In this document: positions 46,974 to 59,331 of the stretch, in pieces | How the letters are laid out: every line of letters starts with the position of its first letter | How positions within the stretch are numbered: the first letter of the stretch is position 1 | NCBI RefSeq assembly: GCF_000143415.4 | Contig: NW_003314341.1 | Span: forward strand, 832,394-896,393 | Direction of reading: 5' to 3' | Length of the DNA: 64,000 nt | DNA from: Selaginella moellendorffii | Lineage: Eukaryota > Streptophyta > Lycopodiopsida > Selaginellales > Selaginellaceae | Made by a program: the position numbers and the translations under genes | Notes under the pieces: model-generated | Databases searched by the model: none | Seen by the model: only the letters and a program-made list of their open reading frames with translations | What the model was told of the DNA's origin: nothing

Positions 46974-47650
46974 TGTAAGCGACCAATTTTTTCCATTCTA
47001 TTTTAGTCACTTAACCGCACCTTCAACCATTTGGAGGAGTCTCATTCACAACTTCCATAAGTCCCACTCAGGACTTGGGGCTTGCTAGCCCCGAGAATGG
47101 CATCCATGCCACTCAACCTTTGCACTTGGTCCAAGTGCTCCACGTGTCCGGTCCCATGACCGACACCCCAAGGCACCACCAACATACCAGCCTATTACGC
47201 TAGGTCATGCTCAATCACTTTAGTCACATCGGTGGTCCAACACCATCTGCATTGCAATCCTGTCTCTCCAAGACTGGGCCATCCATCCATGAGTGGTCAT
47301 CCCAAATCCACTCTTTAGCATCCTTAGAACACCCGTAGACATGGGGAATAGCTTTCCCCAATATCTCCTTTCTGGTCCCCACCAAGTCCCTTTTTGTCCT
47401 TGGCCATGTTCGCCCATACTACCACTGGATCAAGGCCCATGGGCCCGACCACTAAGTCCCACTATCCTCTAGGACTTCCTCACTGTGTGACTGTGTCCTT
47501 GGTCACCACACCAGAGGGCTACTCCTCTTCCTTTCCACAGTCTGGGACTTTGGGACAACATTTCGGAACACTATTGCCCTACGTGGGCCTCATGGGTACT
47601 CTCCCCACCTTCCGCCTTTAAGTGCTCTAGCCATTGAGCCATGCCAGGTG
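46974..47650 (-). repeat. Truncated 5' LTR of the second non-autonomous element
   Basis: It begins TGTAAGCGACC and follows the family sequence to about 47650 with a small deletion near 47633. It then changes abruptly to the Crinkler-like pseudogene; the rest of the LTR, including the array, is lost. Confidence 0.82.
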
Positions 47651-48900
47651 GACGACGCATCCACAGCTCTGGCTGGAGGAAACCATTCGCGGCTGCAAAT
47701 CCAGGAGATTATCAATCTCTCGCATGGATCTAATCTATCCGATAGATGACTTACGTCTGGAGGAGAAGATCAGGTCCTTTGACGGGCTGGAGTGCCAGTG
47801 CCAGGCATGCCATAGACAGAGAAGAAGAACAAGCGTTAAAGCCCTAGACCAGCGTGTTTAGGGTTCTAGAGGGGTTAAAGCTAAGATACGCAGTCTCGCC
47901 ACTGCCAACTTCGGCGTTTTGTTTGAAGATATCTGTGAGAATTCTAGAGCAAAATGCCGGTGTCAGCAAGTCGGCCTTCTGATCAGTACTTGCTTATGGA
48001 GGTCAAGGAGCAGATCAGAGCCTTCATCCAAGCGTCGGAGCCTGTTCCGGAGTATGCTTTGTTTTCGAGCCATTCTCCAGTGCTTGCAGTTGCATCTCTT
48101 GGGCGTAACAGTGGTAAGCACTCACTCCACGTTGTTTTTGACCTGCCAACAGAGATGGACGACGTCTATTGCTGAGCATGTCGAAACAAGCAAAACTGTG
48201 GAAGGAAGTCGATGATGCAGCTGGTATCATATGAAGTGCGCGAAGTTGAAGACGCTGCATCCAGTTTACAAGTGCAAGGGTTGTGTCAGAGACTCGCTTT
48301 CACGTATCTGACGGTGATTTTTTGCTTTGGTATTATGAAGGGGACGCCTTGATTGCCGCTGGTAAGCTCAGTGTATCATCACAGCAGTTAAGTCGTAACA
48401 AAACTCTGTGCTGCAGGTTGCCTGATGAAACAATTCGGTATTTCGACTTTGTAAAGCCGCCACGCACGTTGAGTCAGGTCACGGTTGCCTTGAGACACCC
48501 GTCCTCCATCCAAGCTCTTGTGAATGCTGTCAGCCCTCAAGACCTGGGCGCAGCTCTTCAATCACCCGGATAAAAATAAGGATGTGCTTGTACCTTTCAC
48601 AGCTCGCGTAGAAACCCTCCTAGACTGTTGATAGGGCTGGAACTTAATATTTCGAAACCTGCTTGGAGCGCTGCGAGGTTTTAGATCTTGTTTGACATGT
48701 TCTTTTCAGGTGTCATACAGTGCAAGCTGGCGGTTGAAGCCGACTGATATCCAAGGCAAGCCCTCGATTCATGGGAGGTCTTGTTCCTTCTCAAGTGACA
48801 CATCCTCAGATTCAATCGACGGTTCCTCGTTTTCCTGAAAGTGGGGCTGTGTATTTGATACCTGAAGTTTCAGAGTATGATTACATTGCAAGTACATACT
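47651..48900 (+). pseudogene. Decayed Crinkler-type NTPase / PHD gene, C-terminal part
   Basis: Fragments in several frames match the gene at 61142-63295 in the same order. About 47950-48110 (IRAFIQASEPVPEYALF) resembles the end of its exon 1. 48170-48290 holds a broken PHD finger (WYHMKCA, YKCKGC). 48320-48360 matches LLWYYEGD and ALIAAGK. 48420-48500 matches the FDFV..PRTL stretch, and about 48715-48750 matches VIQCKLAV. Frameshifts and stops separate the parts and the NTPase portion is missing. It is a relic, possibly cut by the LTR element to its left. Confidence 0.75.
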
Positions 48901-49039
48901 TAGTCATTACTTCATATTCTCAGAATATTTCCATTTTGAGGTTAGGGGTTTGATTCCAATTGAGCCAGTTCAGCAGAACTTGTTAAGACAAGTTCAGCAG
49001 TATGTAAAGGCATGGGGGACAGACACAAATTAAAAAATT

Positions 49040-50240
49040 TGTGAAGTTGCAGGCTCGTAGATATAGAGTAGAAATGTATTTAACGTCCACTTCGGGCAAA
49101 CATGCCCATGGGACAGACAGAACAAACAAAGTGCAAGCATCATGAGTGGGATAAAAAACCCAGTGGCAAAACCCTTGTACGAGCACTCATCTAATCAGAA
49201 TTATTCCCCTTGGCAACTTCAAGCCCAAGAAGAATATCACGATCCGCCAGCAGCTCACGAAGAAATTCTCCAACCGATTGCATTTCTGCCTGTCTGAGGA
49301 AAGAAAGAAAGAAAGAAAGTGGTATTAACGTCCACTTCGGGCAAACTTGCCCATGGGACGGACTGTACAGACAAAGTCAGTCACCGTCACCAGCATCAAG
49401 AGCAAGAAGAGCAGCACGATCTTCACAAGAACTTTCCTAAAGTTGTCCTGCCCCAGAAACGAGACAATTGGCAGCATGAAATTAAGGCTACGTGAAAACT
49501 CCCCACGGAGCTCCATGTAAGCAGGGAAACGGAGCACTGCATGCTGGACGTCCTCCACCTCCGTTCCACATAGCTGGCAGATCCCCATTGACCCGTCTTA
49601 ATTCCAGTGCGTATGGCTGCAATAGCATGTCGCATGTCTGCAAGATACTGCTGCATGGTTGTCAAGCACCTGGATTGACATGTTGCCAATAATCCATAAT
49701 CCATAAGCTTGCTTCCCGTGTTTGCCCACACCACATCATGAAACTGACGGCGTATGTACATCAAGTTACTGCACGTGACTTTACACGCACTCTCAAATGT
49801 ACATGCCAACGGGACATCCAAACACCACAATCCTGCAATCATTCCAACCACTGGATACCTCGAAGGGGCATATGACACACGGTACATAACCATTCGCAGT
49901 ATAGCCTCAGCCTCAAGTGTGCTCAAACGGGCTTCTTGCAAGAGCACATGATATGGAAAGAAGCTATGGAAAGTCTGAATTTCAATCAATCATCGTGAGA
50001 ATTCCTGTGCAGGACAGTAAAGCACTGCATGAGCCACATCCTCAACCTCCAAGGCGCACAGAACACATTCCAAGGCAGCCCCTCCCAGCGTCCAGTCTCA
50101 ATGCGCAAGCTATGAGATCCTGTCTGAATAGCAGCAAGAGCACAAGAAAGAAGAAGAAAGAAGAAATGACTTCAGGCAAACATGCCCACAGGACAGACAA
50201 GACAAAAACCAAATATCTATGTCATGAGCCAGATTAAAAA
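49040..50240 (-). pseudogene. LINE-like (non-LTR retrotransposon) 3' relics
   Basis: On the minus strand, 49423-49989 and 49325-49588 in overlapping frames read like the end of a non-LTR reverse transcriptase. They include a cysteine-rich tail CQLCGTEVEDVQHAVLRFPAY of the C-x2-C..H type common at LINE ORF2 ends. The 3'-end sequence GGGCAAACNTGCCCATGGGACNGAC-like recurs near 49093, 49339 and 50174, and EVEDVAHAVLYC-like coding recurs near 50030. So several 5'-truncated copies are stacked. All frames are broken. Confidence 0.6.
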
Positions 50241-51247
50241 CCCATTGGAAAAACCCATGTAGATGAAGATAAAAGGTTGATCACTTCCTGTAGAAGATTG
50301 GAGCAAGGGCATTTGCAGTCCATCAACATTCATTGTTGAAGGCTGCAAAATATTTCACCCGGATATATTAAGTAGAGCTTAAAGGGTTTAATGATTTAAA
50401 AGTATAATAAAGGGAAGATTCTTGTGAAACCAATGTGACTAAAGAAAGATAAAATCATATGATAGATAAAGATGGAAACATTAAAGAGTTTAAGGCTAAA
50501 ATTAAATTAAGAGTGTTAATAATGTAACCTCATTGAGGAGCTAAGCCAATACTTAAACATTCATCAATCTACTTATTTATCTATTTTAAGTGCAAGTGAC
50601 ATTATTTGCTAAGCTCAATGGAACTTTATTTTAGTCTCATGACTAGAGCACTAAATAAACAACAATGGTAGAAGTACTCATATAAGGCCACAATATTTAA
50701 AAATGTTGTCATAAGAAACTAAAATGTAAAAGTAAGAAGAATAATCCTTTTACTTAGTAACCAAAGTGATAATTACTTAGTAAAATAGTCCTAAATGGTT
50801 GATAGATGAGTTTAAAGATCCAATCCAGAAGTAATATTAAAGAGTATTGTCAAGTGTGATAAAGAAGGGATATTGAGAATTTTTATATGTTTTAGAGCAT
50901 TTTTAGGATATTGAGAAGTGCTAAAGGGGTAATCCCTCATGGAATGGTTGCCCATGTTTTGGGGGGATAAATTGCAATAGTGGTGGTATTAGACTACAAT
51001 TAGGATTGAAAGAATAAATCAAACTTTAATATAAAAGGTTAATGGTACCTTTGGAAGGAAGTTTAAAACCCAATGAACACTTAGGTCATGAGAAGTTAAA
51101 TGTTATATTAAAGAGATGTGAAATATTACATTCAAGGTAACAAATACCATAAATTAGTGTTTAGACCTAAGGAGATTATAAGTGAAAATCTTCTAAAGGG
51201 TTATTAGTAGGGTGAAGTGATTAAAGCAGAAAAATAAAATTTAGTTA
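50241..51247 (+). mobile_element. Strongly AT-shifted LTR relic
   Basis: From about 50385 the sequence still aligns by eye to the non-autonomous LTR (GTATAGTAAAGGGAAGATT; TAGAGTATTG; ends TTACTTATA before a primer-site relic at about 51250). Most C and G positions are changed to T and A. There are no genes. Confidence 0.6.
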
Positions 51248-52950
51248 CTTATAATTTAGTATCAGAGCAATTATTTAATCTATGTTTTATTAGCAACTAA
51301 GTATATCACCACTTGATCTTCACATTTGAGGGTCTTAAGGTTGGGGCTAAATTTAAAAAGTAAAATGATTTGAGAATGTGACTCTTATTTTTGGTTCATG
51401 TGTGAACTTATAAGAATATGGTAGATAAAAAAGGGGGAATGGCTTTGGGATTTTAGAAATTGTACAATAATTTCCCTAGGGAAATAAAGATGTGATCCAC
51501 GTAAGAACTTGATACAAATAAGTTGGCTTGGAAATTGTTGTGAGACACAATTAAAGATATGATCACTTGAAGGAAAGAAATTCTTAAGTAACAAAGGAGT
51601 TGCAAAATTATTTTCATGAAATTGAAAATTGGGCTTATGAACTTAAGTCTAAAATAAAAATACTTAAAACACCAAAGAGATGGTGTTTGAGCTTTGGAAA
51701 AAATCTAAAGGACTAAGTCTTTAAGGATATTATATAGGATATTTTCAAAGAAATAAAGTTCTAGAAATTAAAAGATAAGGGAAGTATTATATGTTCAAGG
51801 TGAATAATGCCAAAAGTTTTGATACTACTAATGATGGGCATGTAAGGGCTCATTAATAGCAAAGTTAATCCTTATGTACCAATTGAGTATATTTAACTTG
51901 AGAAATCACTCCTTGATTGATAAAGTCAATGATGGTGGATTTCAGAAAATACTTGCTAAAGTGACGAAATAAATGCAAAGTATACTTCCTAGTAAGGAGG
52001 GGAAAAGCAAAAGGGATATATAGGGTTGAGAGTTTTAATTAATTAAGAGTTTTAGGATAATTAGAAGTTAAACATTTTTGAGTTTGGATAGTATTGGATT
52101 AGATGATTTTTCATGAAGCTTAAACTCAAGAGGTTTCATTTTGTATTAAAGTTTTAAATTTGACTTTGTTGGTTAGCTTGGGGAATCACATCATATGTTA
52201 ATGTTGACAAAAATGAAAAGGCAATATGAACATAATCTACTTTTTTAGCATTTGTCATAAAAAATGTAGAGCAAAAAAAGGCCAAAGTGTACAACGTAGA
52301 TGCAATCTTCAAGGTTGAGGAAATTGTATTCATCAAAAATAAAAATTTATTATTTGTGTTGATGCACTTTTATAAACTCACAAAGATAGATTTTCACATT
52401 ATTCAATTGGCAATTTTGGAGATCATCTTTAGTGGCAACTAAGGTTTGGATGAGGTAGGGATTATTATAGTGGCTAAATGTGGTATTTTTTTACAAATTG
52501 CAATAAGGGGAAGTTAAAGACTTCCATAGAGAATGCACTAGTGAAATTCCATGGAAATTTAATAGTTCACAAATGAGATCTAAATCAAAATTTAAGACAT
52601 AGTACACATTTAAGGCTTTTGAATTCATGGTTTTTCATCTATGATAAAACTTCATCCAAGGATGCTCATTATGTCAATCTATACAAACATATTCTTCTTC
52701 TTCTTTATTCATATTGGGTTTAAAGTTTTGGGGTTTAGAGAATTAATTTTCATTCAAGGAGAAGATATTTTGTTATGGTGCCACTTTAGTAGCTCAAGAT
52801 CACATGCAAAGGACATTATTTTTCATTCATTGACTAAGCCTTTCATAAGCATGTATAAAACTTCTTGAGTTCAATTAACAATAGAACACTTTCAATAAGA
52901 CATTGAGATTCCAATTTATATAGTATAGTTGTGTTGGTTAATTTGTTCCT
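51248..52950 (+). mobile_element. AT-shifted interior relic
   Basis: It begins with TTTAGTATCAGAGCA, a primer-binding-site relic, and then the start of the interior in decayed form. No coding frame is credible; runs of A/T dominate. Confidence 0.55.
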
Positions 52951-54356
52951 TATGTAAGACACAAATGTTAAGTCCCTAAAAAGGCACTGAAGGTGCGCCA
53001 TATGGTAATGGTTGAAGCGAAAAGTTGAAGCAAAAGTCTAATGAGTGTAACACAATTAGACCAAAAGCTCTAATTCAAAAGTCGAGAGTGGGAGTGTAAT
53101 TCCTAAGTTAACACTTGAGAAATGAGCACGAAAAAAATGAGCCAAAAAGCTCTAAGAATGGACATAAAAGTGATTGACATGTGGCAAGTGTTATGACACG
53201 TGAAAGTATCAAAATTGAACTCTAAGAATTCAAGGACCCAAAGTAGAAAGAAGATAGAAGCATCTTACCCCACCAAAAAACTAAGTGTTCGAAAAGTTAG
53301 ACATATCCAAGGTTAAATATATCTGGGGCCCAATGTATCCAAGGCCATATATATTCAACAATTGGGTGAAAGCCCAAAGCACTCATTTTCTTAGGCCTAA
53401 AGGGTTTAGCAAATTCCAAAAGTATAGTAAAAGGGAAGATTCCCATGAAATCAATGTGACTAGAGATGAATGGAATTATAGAAGGATGAGGATAAAAACA
53501 TTATAGAGTCTAAGGCTAAAGTGAATATAGATAGATAAGTGGTGTAACTTGATGAATGTTCAAGGGCCAATTCTAGCTCTTTTAGGAAGTCACAATATTG
53601 ATGCTCCCAATCCAAGTGTAGGTTGCACAATTTACTTAGATACCTTTAAAGGCTTAATGGAACCTCACTTTAATTCTATGACTAGAGCACTAAAAGGATA
53701 ATGATAAAGAGAGTACCTATGAGGCTTGTATAAAGCTATAGTATTTTGAAGTGTTAACTTAAAAAACTGAAATGCGCAAAGTAAGAAGAATGATCTTTTT
53801 GCTTGGCAACCAAAGTGCTAATTGCTTAGTAAGATAACCCCAAGAGTTTAGGGGACTTGATGGATGGGTCTAACAATCCGACTCAAAAGCGGTGTTGTAG
53901 AGTATTATCACATGCACAATAGAAATTGATAATGTGCCAAAGTAGGGATTTTTGGAGGATAGAGTTTGTGTAAATCTTGGGGCACTCTTAAGATGTTGAG
54001 AGGTGATTAAGAGGTAATCACTCTTAAATGGAATGGCTATGTCTTGTAGGGACGGGCTATGATAGTGGTGGTCTAGGACCAATATTAGAATCATGAAAAC
54101 AAATTAAACCTTAGCGTAAGAGGTTGGTGTATATTAGTAGCACCTTTGGGGGGTTCTTAAAAAAGATTAGGACCTAATGGACACTTTGGTTGAAAGATGC
54201 CAAATGTTATATCGGCAAGATGTGAAGTACTACTTTAGCAGTGGCAAGTACTATGAGTTAGTGTTAAGACCCAAGGAGGTTGTGAATAAGACTCCTCAAA
54301 TGGGTTGAAGGTAGGGTGAAATGACTAAATTAAAAAAAAAAAATTCAATCGCTTTC
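52951..54356 (+). mobile_element. Second AT-shifted LTR relic
   Basis: It starts near TATGTAAGACACAAATG (compare TGTGAGACACAAAATCC) and ends TCAATCGCTTTCA before ACTTGGTATCAGAAC at 54357. It keeps AGCCCAAAGC and the (C/T)CCAAAAGTATAGTA block (about 53370-53430), but the hexamer array is almost gone. Confidence 0.7.
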
Positions 54357-55252
54357 AACTTGGTATCAGAACTATTCTTTAGTCTGACTTTTATTGATGG
54401 CCAAATATATTACCACTTGATCTTTAACATTTGGGGGCCCTATGATTAAGGCCAGACTCAAAGAGTAGGATGTCTTGAGAGCACAGCTCTCTTCAATTTG
54501 TGCATGAACACATTAAAATATGGTAAATAAAAAAAGGGTTAATAAGGGAATGCTTTTGGGATCTTAAGAACTACATAATGCTTTCCTTATGGAAAGAAGG
54601 AAATGATCCATATAAGAGTTTGACACAAAACAAGCTGACTTAGGGGTGGTTATGGGAAATAACCAAGGCTAGGATCATGTAAAGGACTAAGTAATAAAGG
54701 AGTGATAGTATCATCTTCATGAAGTTGAGGATAATGGCCTATATAGAACATAAATTATAGTTGGATGTCAGAATGATACTAGGGAATGAAATCCTTACGG
54801 ACATTACGGCCAAAATAATTAAAGATGAAATAACACTTTTAAGGTAGTCAAAAAGTTACAATATGAAAGTCTAACAAACTAATAAGTTTAAGTGCATTAT
54901 GACATGATAAAATGCTAAACATGGATATAAAAAGATTTTGGACCAAAATGTTCTATATCCAATCTAAGACCAGAAGAATCTTGAGTTCTAAATGTGAGAT
55001 TGATAAGTATCTCGATAATGGCTAAAGAGTGTCATGTTCCTATCGAGAAACAACTTAAATAAGTTGTATCTATAGCACATTGGGGAAATGTTAGCCAATA
55101 TGAAATATTGGATAAAAGAATGCAGAATGTAACCTTTGTTAAAAACTTAGACATAAAGAAATCATGTCATGAGGATAAGCTCTTAGAGTTAATGGTGTGA
55201 TAACACCAAGGATCTAATGAAAAAGGTAGTTAGATTTTAAATCCATTGCCAA
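54357..55252 (+). mobile_element. AT-shifted interior relic after the primer site
   Basis: A primer-site relic TTGGTATCAGAAC is followed by decayed interior sequence similar to the complement of 900-1248. It is interrupted at 55253 by the AAAAG duplication of a younger solo LTR. Confidence 0.65.
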
Positions 55253-55257
55253 AAAAG

Positions 55258-56912
55258 TGTAAGCGACTAAATTTTCCATTCTACTTTAGTCACTTAACCA
55301 CACCTCCGACCACTTGGAGGAGTCTTATTCACAACCTCTATAAGTCCAATTCAAGACTTGGGACTTGCTAGCCCCAAGAATGGCATCCATGCCACCCAAC
55401 ATTTGCACTTGGTCCAAGTGCTCCACGTGTCCGATCCCATGACTGACACTCAAAGGTACCACCGACATGGCAGCTTGTCACGCTAAGGCCATGCCTAATC
55501 ACCTTTGCCACACTAGTAGTCCAATACCACGTGCATCCCAGTCTTGGCTCTCCAAGACTAGGCAAACCATCTGTGAGTGGTCATCTCAAATCCACTCCTT
55601 AGCATCCTTAGGATGCCCACCAACAAGGGGAATAGCCTTCCCCAATATCCCTCTGTCAGTCCCCACTAAGTCCCTTTCTGCCCCTGGCCGTGTTTGCCAA
55701 CACTGCCATTGGATCGAGGCCCACAAGCCTGACCACTAAGTCCCACGATCCTCTGGGACTTCCTCACCATACGACTGTGTCCTTGGTCACTACCCCAGAG
55801 GACTGCTCCTCTTCCTTTCCATAGTCTGGGCTTTTGGGGACAACATTTCGGAACACCATGGCCTTACGCGAGCCTCTTGGGTACTCTCCCCGCCTTCCGC
55901 CCTTGGGTGCTCTAGCCATGGGCTTAGAGCGAGGTTCCGTTGAGCCACGCCTGGTATCCAAGTAGGTAGTGCCACCCACACTTGGACTGGGAGCATCGGC
56001 CAGTCAATCTCCCGGGGGAACTAGAGCCAGCTCTTGAACACTTCACCAAGCTACCCCGCTTGTCGGTCCATGTTCACTCTAGTCTTGGACTTCCCAGTGG
56101 TCAGCTCATCACCCAACACTGGGTCTAGCCTTCCTGGGCCAAACTGGCCTTTCCTGGCCAAACTGGCTCCACTGCAGTCCCCCCCCCCCCCCTTACTATA
56201 CTTTTGGAGCTCACCAAACCCCCTAGGGTCTGGGAGACGAACGCTTTGGGCTTTCACCCTCTCAGACTCGGACTCGGGCTCGGACTCGGACTCAGACTCG
56301 GACTCGGACTCGGGCTCGGGCTCGGTCTCGGCCTCTGCCTCGGTCTCAGTCTCGGTCCCGGTCTTGGTCTCGGTCCCGGTCTCGGTCCCGGTCTCGGTCT
56401 TGACTTCGGACTCCATCTCGGGTCCTTCTCGGACTCCATCTCGGATTCCATCTCGGGTCCATCTCAGACTCCATCTCGGTCCATCTCGGACTCCATCTCG
56501 GACTCCGTCTCGGACTCCATCTCGGACTCCGTCTCAGTCCATCTCGGACTCCATCTCGGACTCCACTTCGGACTCCAGCTCGGACTCCACTTCGGACTCC
56601 ATCTCGGACTCCACCTCGGACTCCACTTCGGACTCCATCTCGGACTTCAACTCGGGTCCATCTCGGACTCCATCTCGGACACTTCCACATGTCATGTGTT
56701 GGTCCTTTTGGGTCCCTTTTTGGAGTCTCACTTATTGCTCGCTTCATGCTTGTTCCTCGAGCCCTTTATTGGGAGTTCCACTCCCGCTTTCGACCTTCCA
56801 AGTTGGAGCTTTTAGTCCAAACGTGTTACGCTCGTTTGGCTTTCGCTTCGGCCACTACCACGTGGCACCCTTTCCAGCTCCACTTTGAGGCTTAGGGATT
56901 TTGTGTCTCACA
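55258..56912 (-). mobile_element. Young solo LTR with target duplication AAAAG
   Basis: It starts TGTAAGCGACTAAATTTTCC and ends GTGTCTCACA, flanked by AAAAG at 55253-55257 and 56913-56917. It is 1,655 bp, GC-rich against AT-rich surroundings, with a 12-mer array at about 56265-56690. It offers the uninterrupted version of the site where the DNA transposon inserted (complement of about 56060-56080). Confidence 0.9.
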
Positions 56913-56917
56913 AAAAG

Positions 56918-58200
56918 GACTCTTGTGGAAAAGGGGTTTGGCATAGCCTTAGCTAAAAGGCATAAGAAAGAAGTGTTTGACCGGATGCAATTGATTGATG
57001 GTGTAAGAGCATTAATAATGAGTTGTAGGATATAACAACCATAAAGTAAATGAACACAAATGTTGGTATAATAAATGAGAGTGGTAAAAAGAAAGTTAAC
57101 TCCCCAAGAAGTTATATGAAGCAAAAAGAATTGCATATAGCTTCTTATTTCTTCATGAATTGCATAGCAACATATTTCTTCATAAAAAGCTATATGACGA
57201 TTTTTAAGCACACAAAAGAAATGTATGCATTAACATAAGGTGTTGAAATGAAATTGGCTCGAGAAATTGAAATGCACAAAATAAGAGGAATGGTCCTTTT
57301 TCTTAGCAACCAAAGTGTTAATTGCTTAGTAAGATAGTCTTAGGGGCTTAGAAGACCCGATAGATGGGTTTAAGGACCTAATTCAAAGGTGGTGTTATAG
57401 AGTACTATTGTGCACACAATAAAAACTAATAAAGTGCCAAAGTAAGGATTTTTGGAGGATGGAGTTTTTATAAGTCTTGGGGCACTCTTAAGATGTTAAG
57501 ATATGACTAAGGGATAGTCCTTCCTAAATGGAATAGCCATGTCTTATAAGGATAGGTTATGATGGTGGTGGTCTAAAATTAATATTATGAGAACAAACTA
57601 AACTTTAGCATAAAAAGCTAATGTATATTGATAATACTTTTGGGGGGTTCCTAGATAAGATTAGGACCCAATAGACACTACGGTTGAAAGAGGCTAAATG
57701 CTATATTGGCAAAATGTAAAGATAATGGATAAAGCATATAACTAATGAGGATGTTAGTGGACATGGTTTTGAGTGGCATGAAACTAAACTTTAGTTCCAT
57801 TAATCCCCCTAGACTTTTGCAATAAAGATTTTGCAAGAAAAATCATTAAGAATTGTGAAACATTGCAAAGAAATGGAAAGCCATAATTCACCTTTTTAGC
57901 ACCTCTCAAGAAAAAAACAAATTAATGCAAAGCAAATGAAGGATAAAGTGTGCAACATAGATACAATCTCTAAGGTTGAGGAGGTTATATTCATCACAAA
58001 CAATAAGAACTATTACTAAGTGATAAACTTATATTTTCCATCTACACTTATCTTAATTTCCAAAATCAAAAAGTCTAAAAATGAAAGGTATATGGCATAC
58101 AAATATTTATTGTTTGTCTTGATGCACTTCTATAAGCTCACAAAGATAGATTTGCACATCATTTAATTGGTAGTTTTGGAGATCATCAAGAACCAAGAAA
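56918..58200 (+). mobile_element. AT-shifted LTR-element relics
   Basis: It continues the decayed interior (GACTCTTGTGG..) and then, from about 57270 to 57730, repeats part of the LTR relic seen at about 53770-54240. The remainder resembles the relic at 52150-52440. No genes are seen. Confidence 0.5.
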
Positions 58201-58746
58201 AAAAATTGAATGAGTTTTTTCTAATCATTTTCTTTTCAATGAAATAAACATTATTTTATGTTCTAATTATGTTAAAATATTCTTTATGTTTTTTGAATTT
58301 GAATATATGTGGAGAAGATTCTGTGATGGAATAATTTAGTCCTCCTTTAGAATATACTTCTTTTGGCAACCCTAGAAAAGGACACACTCACTTGCACACA
58401 AATAAGAGGATTATGCTTCTTGTTAACGAATTTACCCACTTACTACCAAGTAGAAACTTAATCATAACAATCTAATTTTACATTCCTCACCTATAGAAAA
58501 AAAATCACTTGCCAAAATCTCATTGAGAATTGTTAAAGCTTCATGATGTAAGTATGCTACTTTTTTTCTTTGTGTTTCTTTTATTCCTGATATTTATATC
58601 CTGTAATTGCTCAAAAATCATAAAAACATAGCACTTGACTTGAAAAATAACACACCTTGATTCTTAGTTGTAAAATGTGCTTGGGCTAAACTTCACCATC
58701 TACTAATGTTATTGCAATAGAAGAATTCAGCTATGTGACGTAAAAA

Positions 58747-58748
<2 letters not shown>

Positions 58749-58788
<40 letters not shown>

Positions 58789-58806
58789 GTGTGCATGTGT
58801 GTGTGT
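58749..58806. repeat. (AT)n-(TG)n microsatellite
   Basis: About 18 AT dinucleotides are followed by a TG-rich run interrupted by GCATG. Confidence 0.95.
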
Positions 58807-59089
58807 AAAAGTAAGATTTAACATGAAAAACCACACACAGACTTAAGGATCAATAATGTACTCATGTTTGTGATCCCATACCATAAAGTCTAGAAAACAA
58901 GCAAGGAAATGCTCATTGATAGGAATTCTTTGAATTTGCTTTAACTTTAAAATACACACTCAATGTGTGAAAAAATATTTGCAAAAAAGAAAATAAAATT
59001 ACCTATTTTGATGTAGCATAAATATCTTGGACCAATTGGATGCTGTAAAATCCTTGTCATCAACTAGACAAATCAATTAGACTGCTTAT

Positions 59090-59331
59090 AAGCTTTATTT
59101 CATTAAAATGGGACTTTTGTTGTCTCATTTAAGCTGTTTATACATTATTATCCAAGAAAATAATAAGTTTTTTTCTCTTATAAAAAAGAATTGAGTGTGA
59201 GGTTTGGGTATAAAATCTATATCCAAATTCCAGGTCCAAGATTTTTATATAAAACACTCATTTTATAGTAAATTTCTATAAACCTAAATCTCAAATTTAG
59301 AAATAATTCCCATTTTAACAAAATAGAGTTT
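59090..59331. mobile_element. MITE-like element with ends related to the 12.5-kb transposon
   Basis: The left end AAGCTTTATTTCATTAAAAT and the complement of the right end (AACTCTATTTTGTTAAAAT, 59311-59330) both resemble the transposon end AAGCTCTATTTCGTTAAAGT. They are ~242 bp apart. TTAT occurs at 59086-59089 and 59332-59335, a candidate 4-bp duplication. It has no coding capacity and is AT-shifted. Confidence 0.72.
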
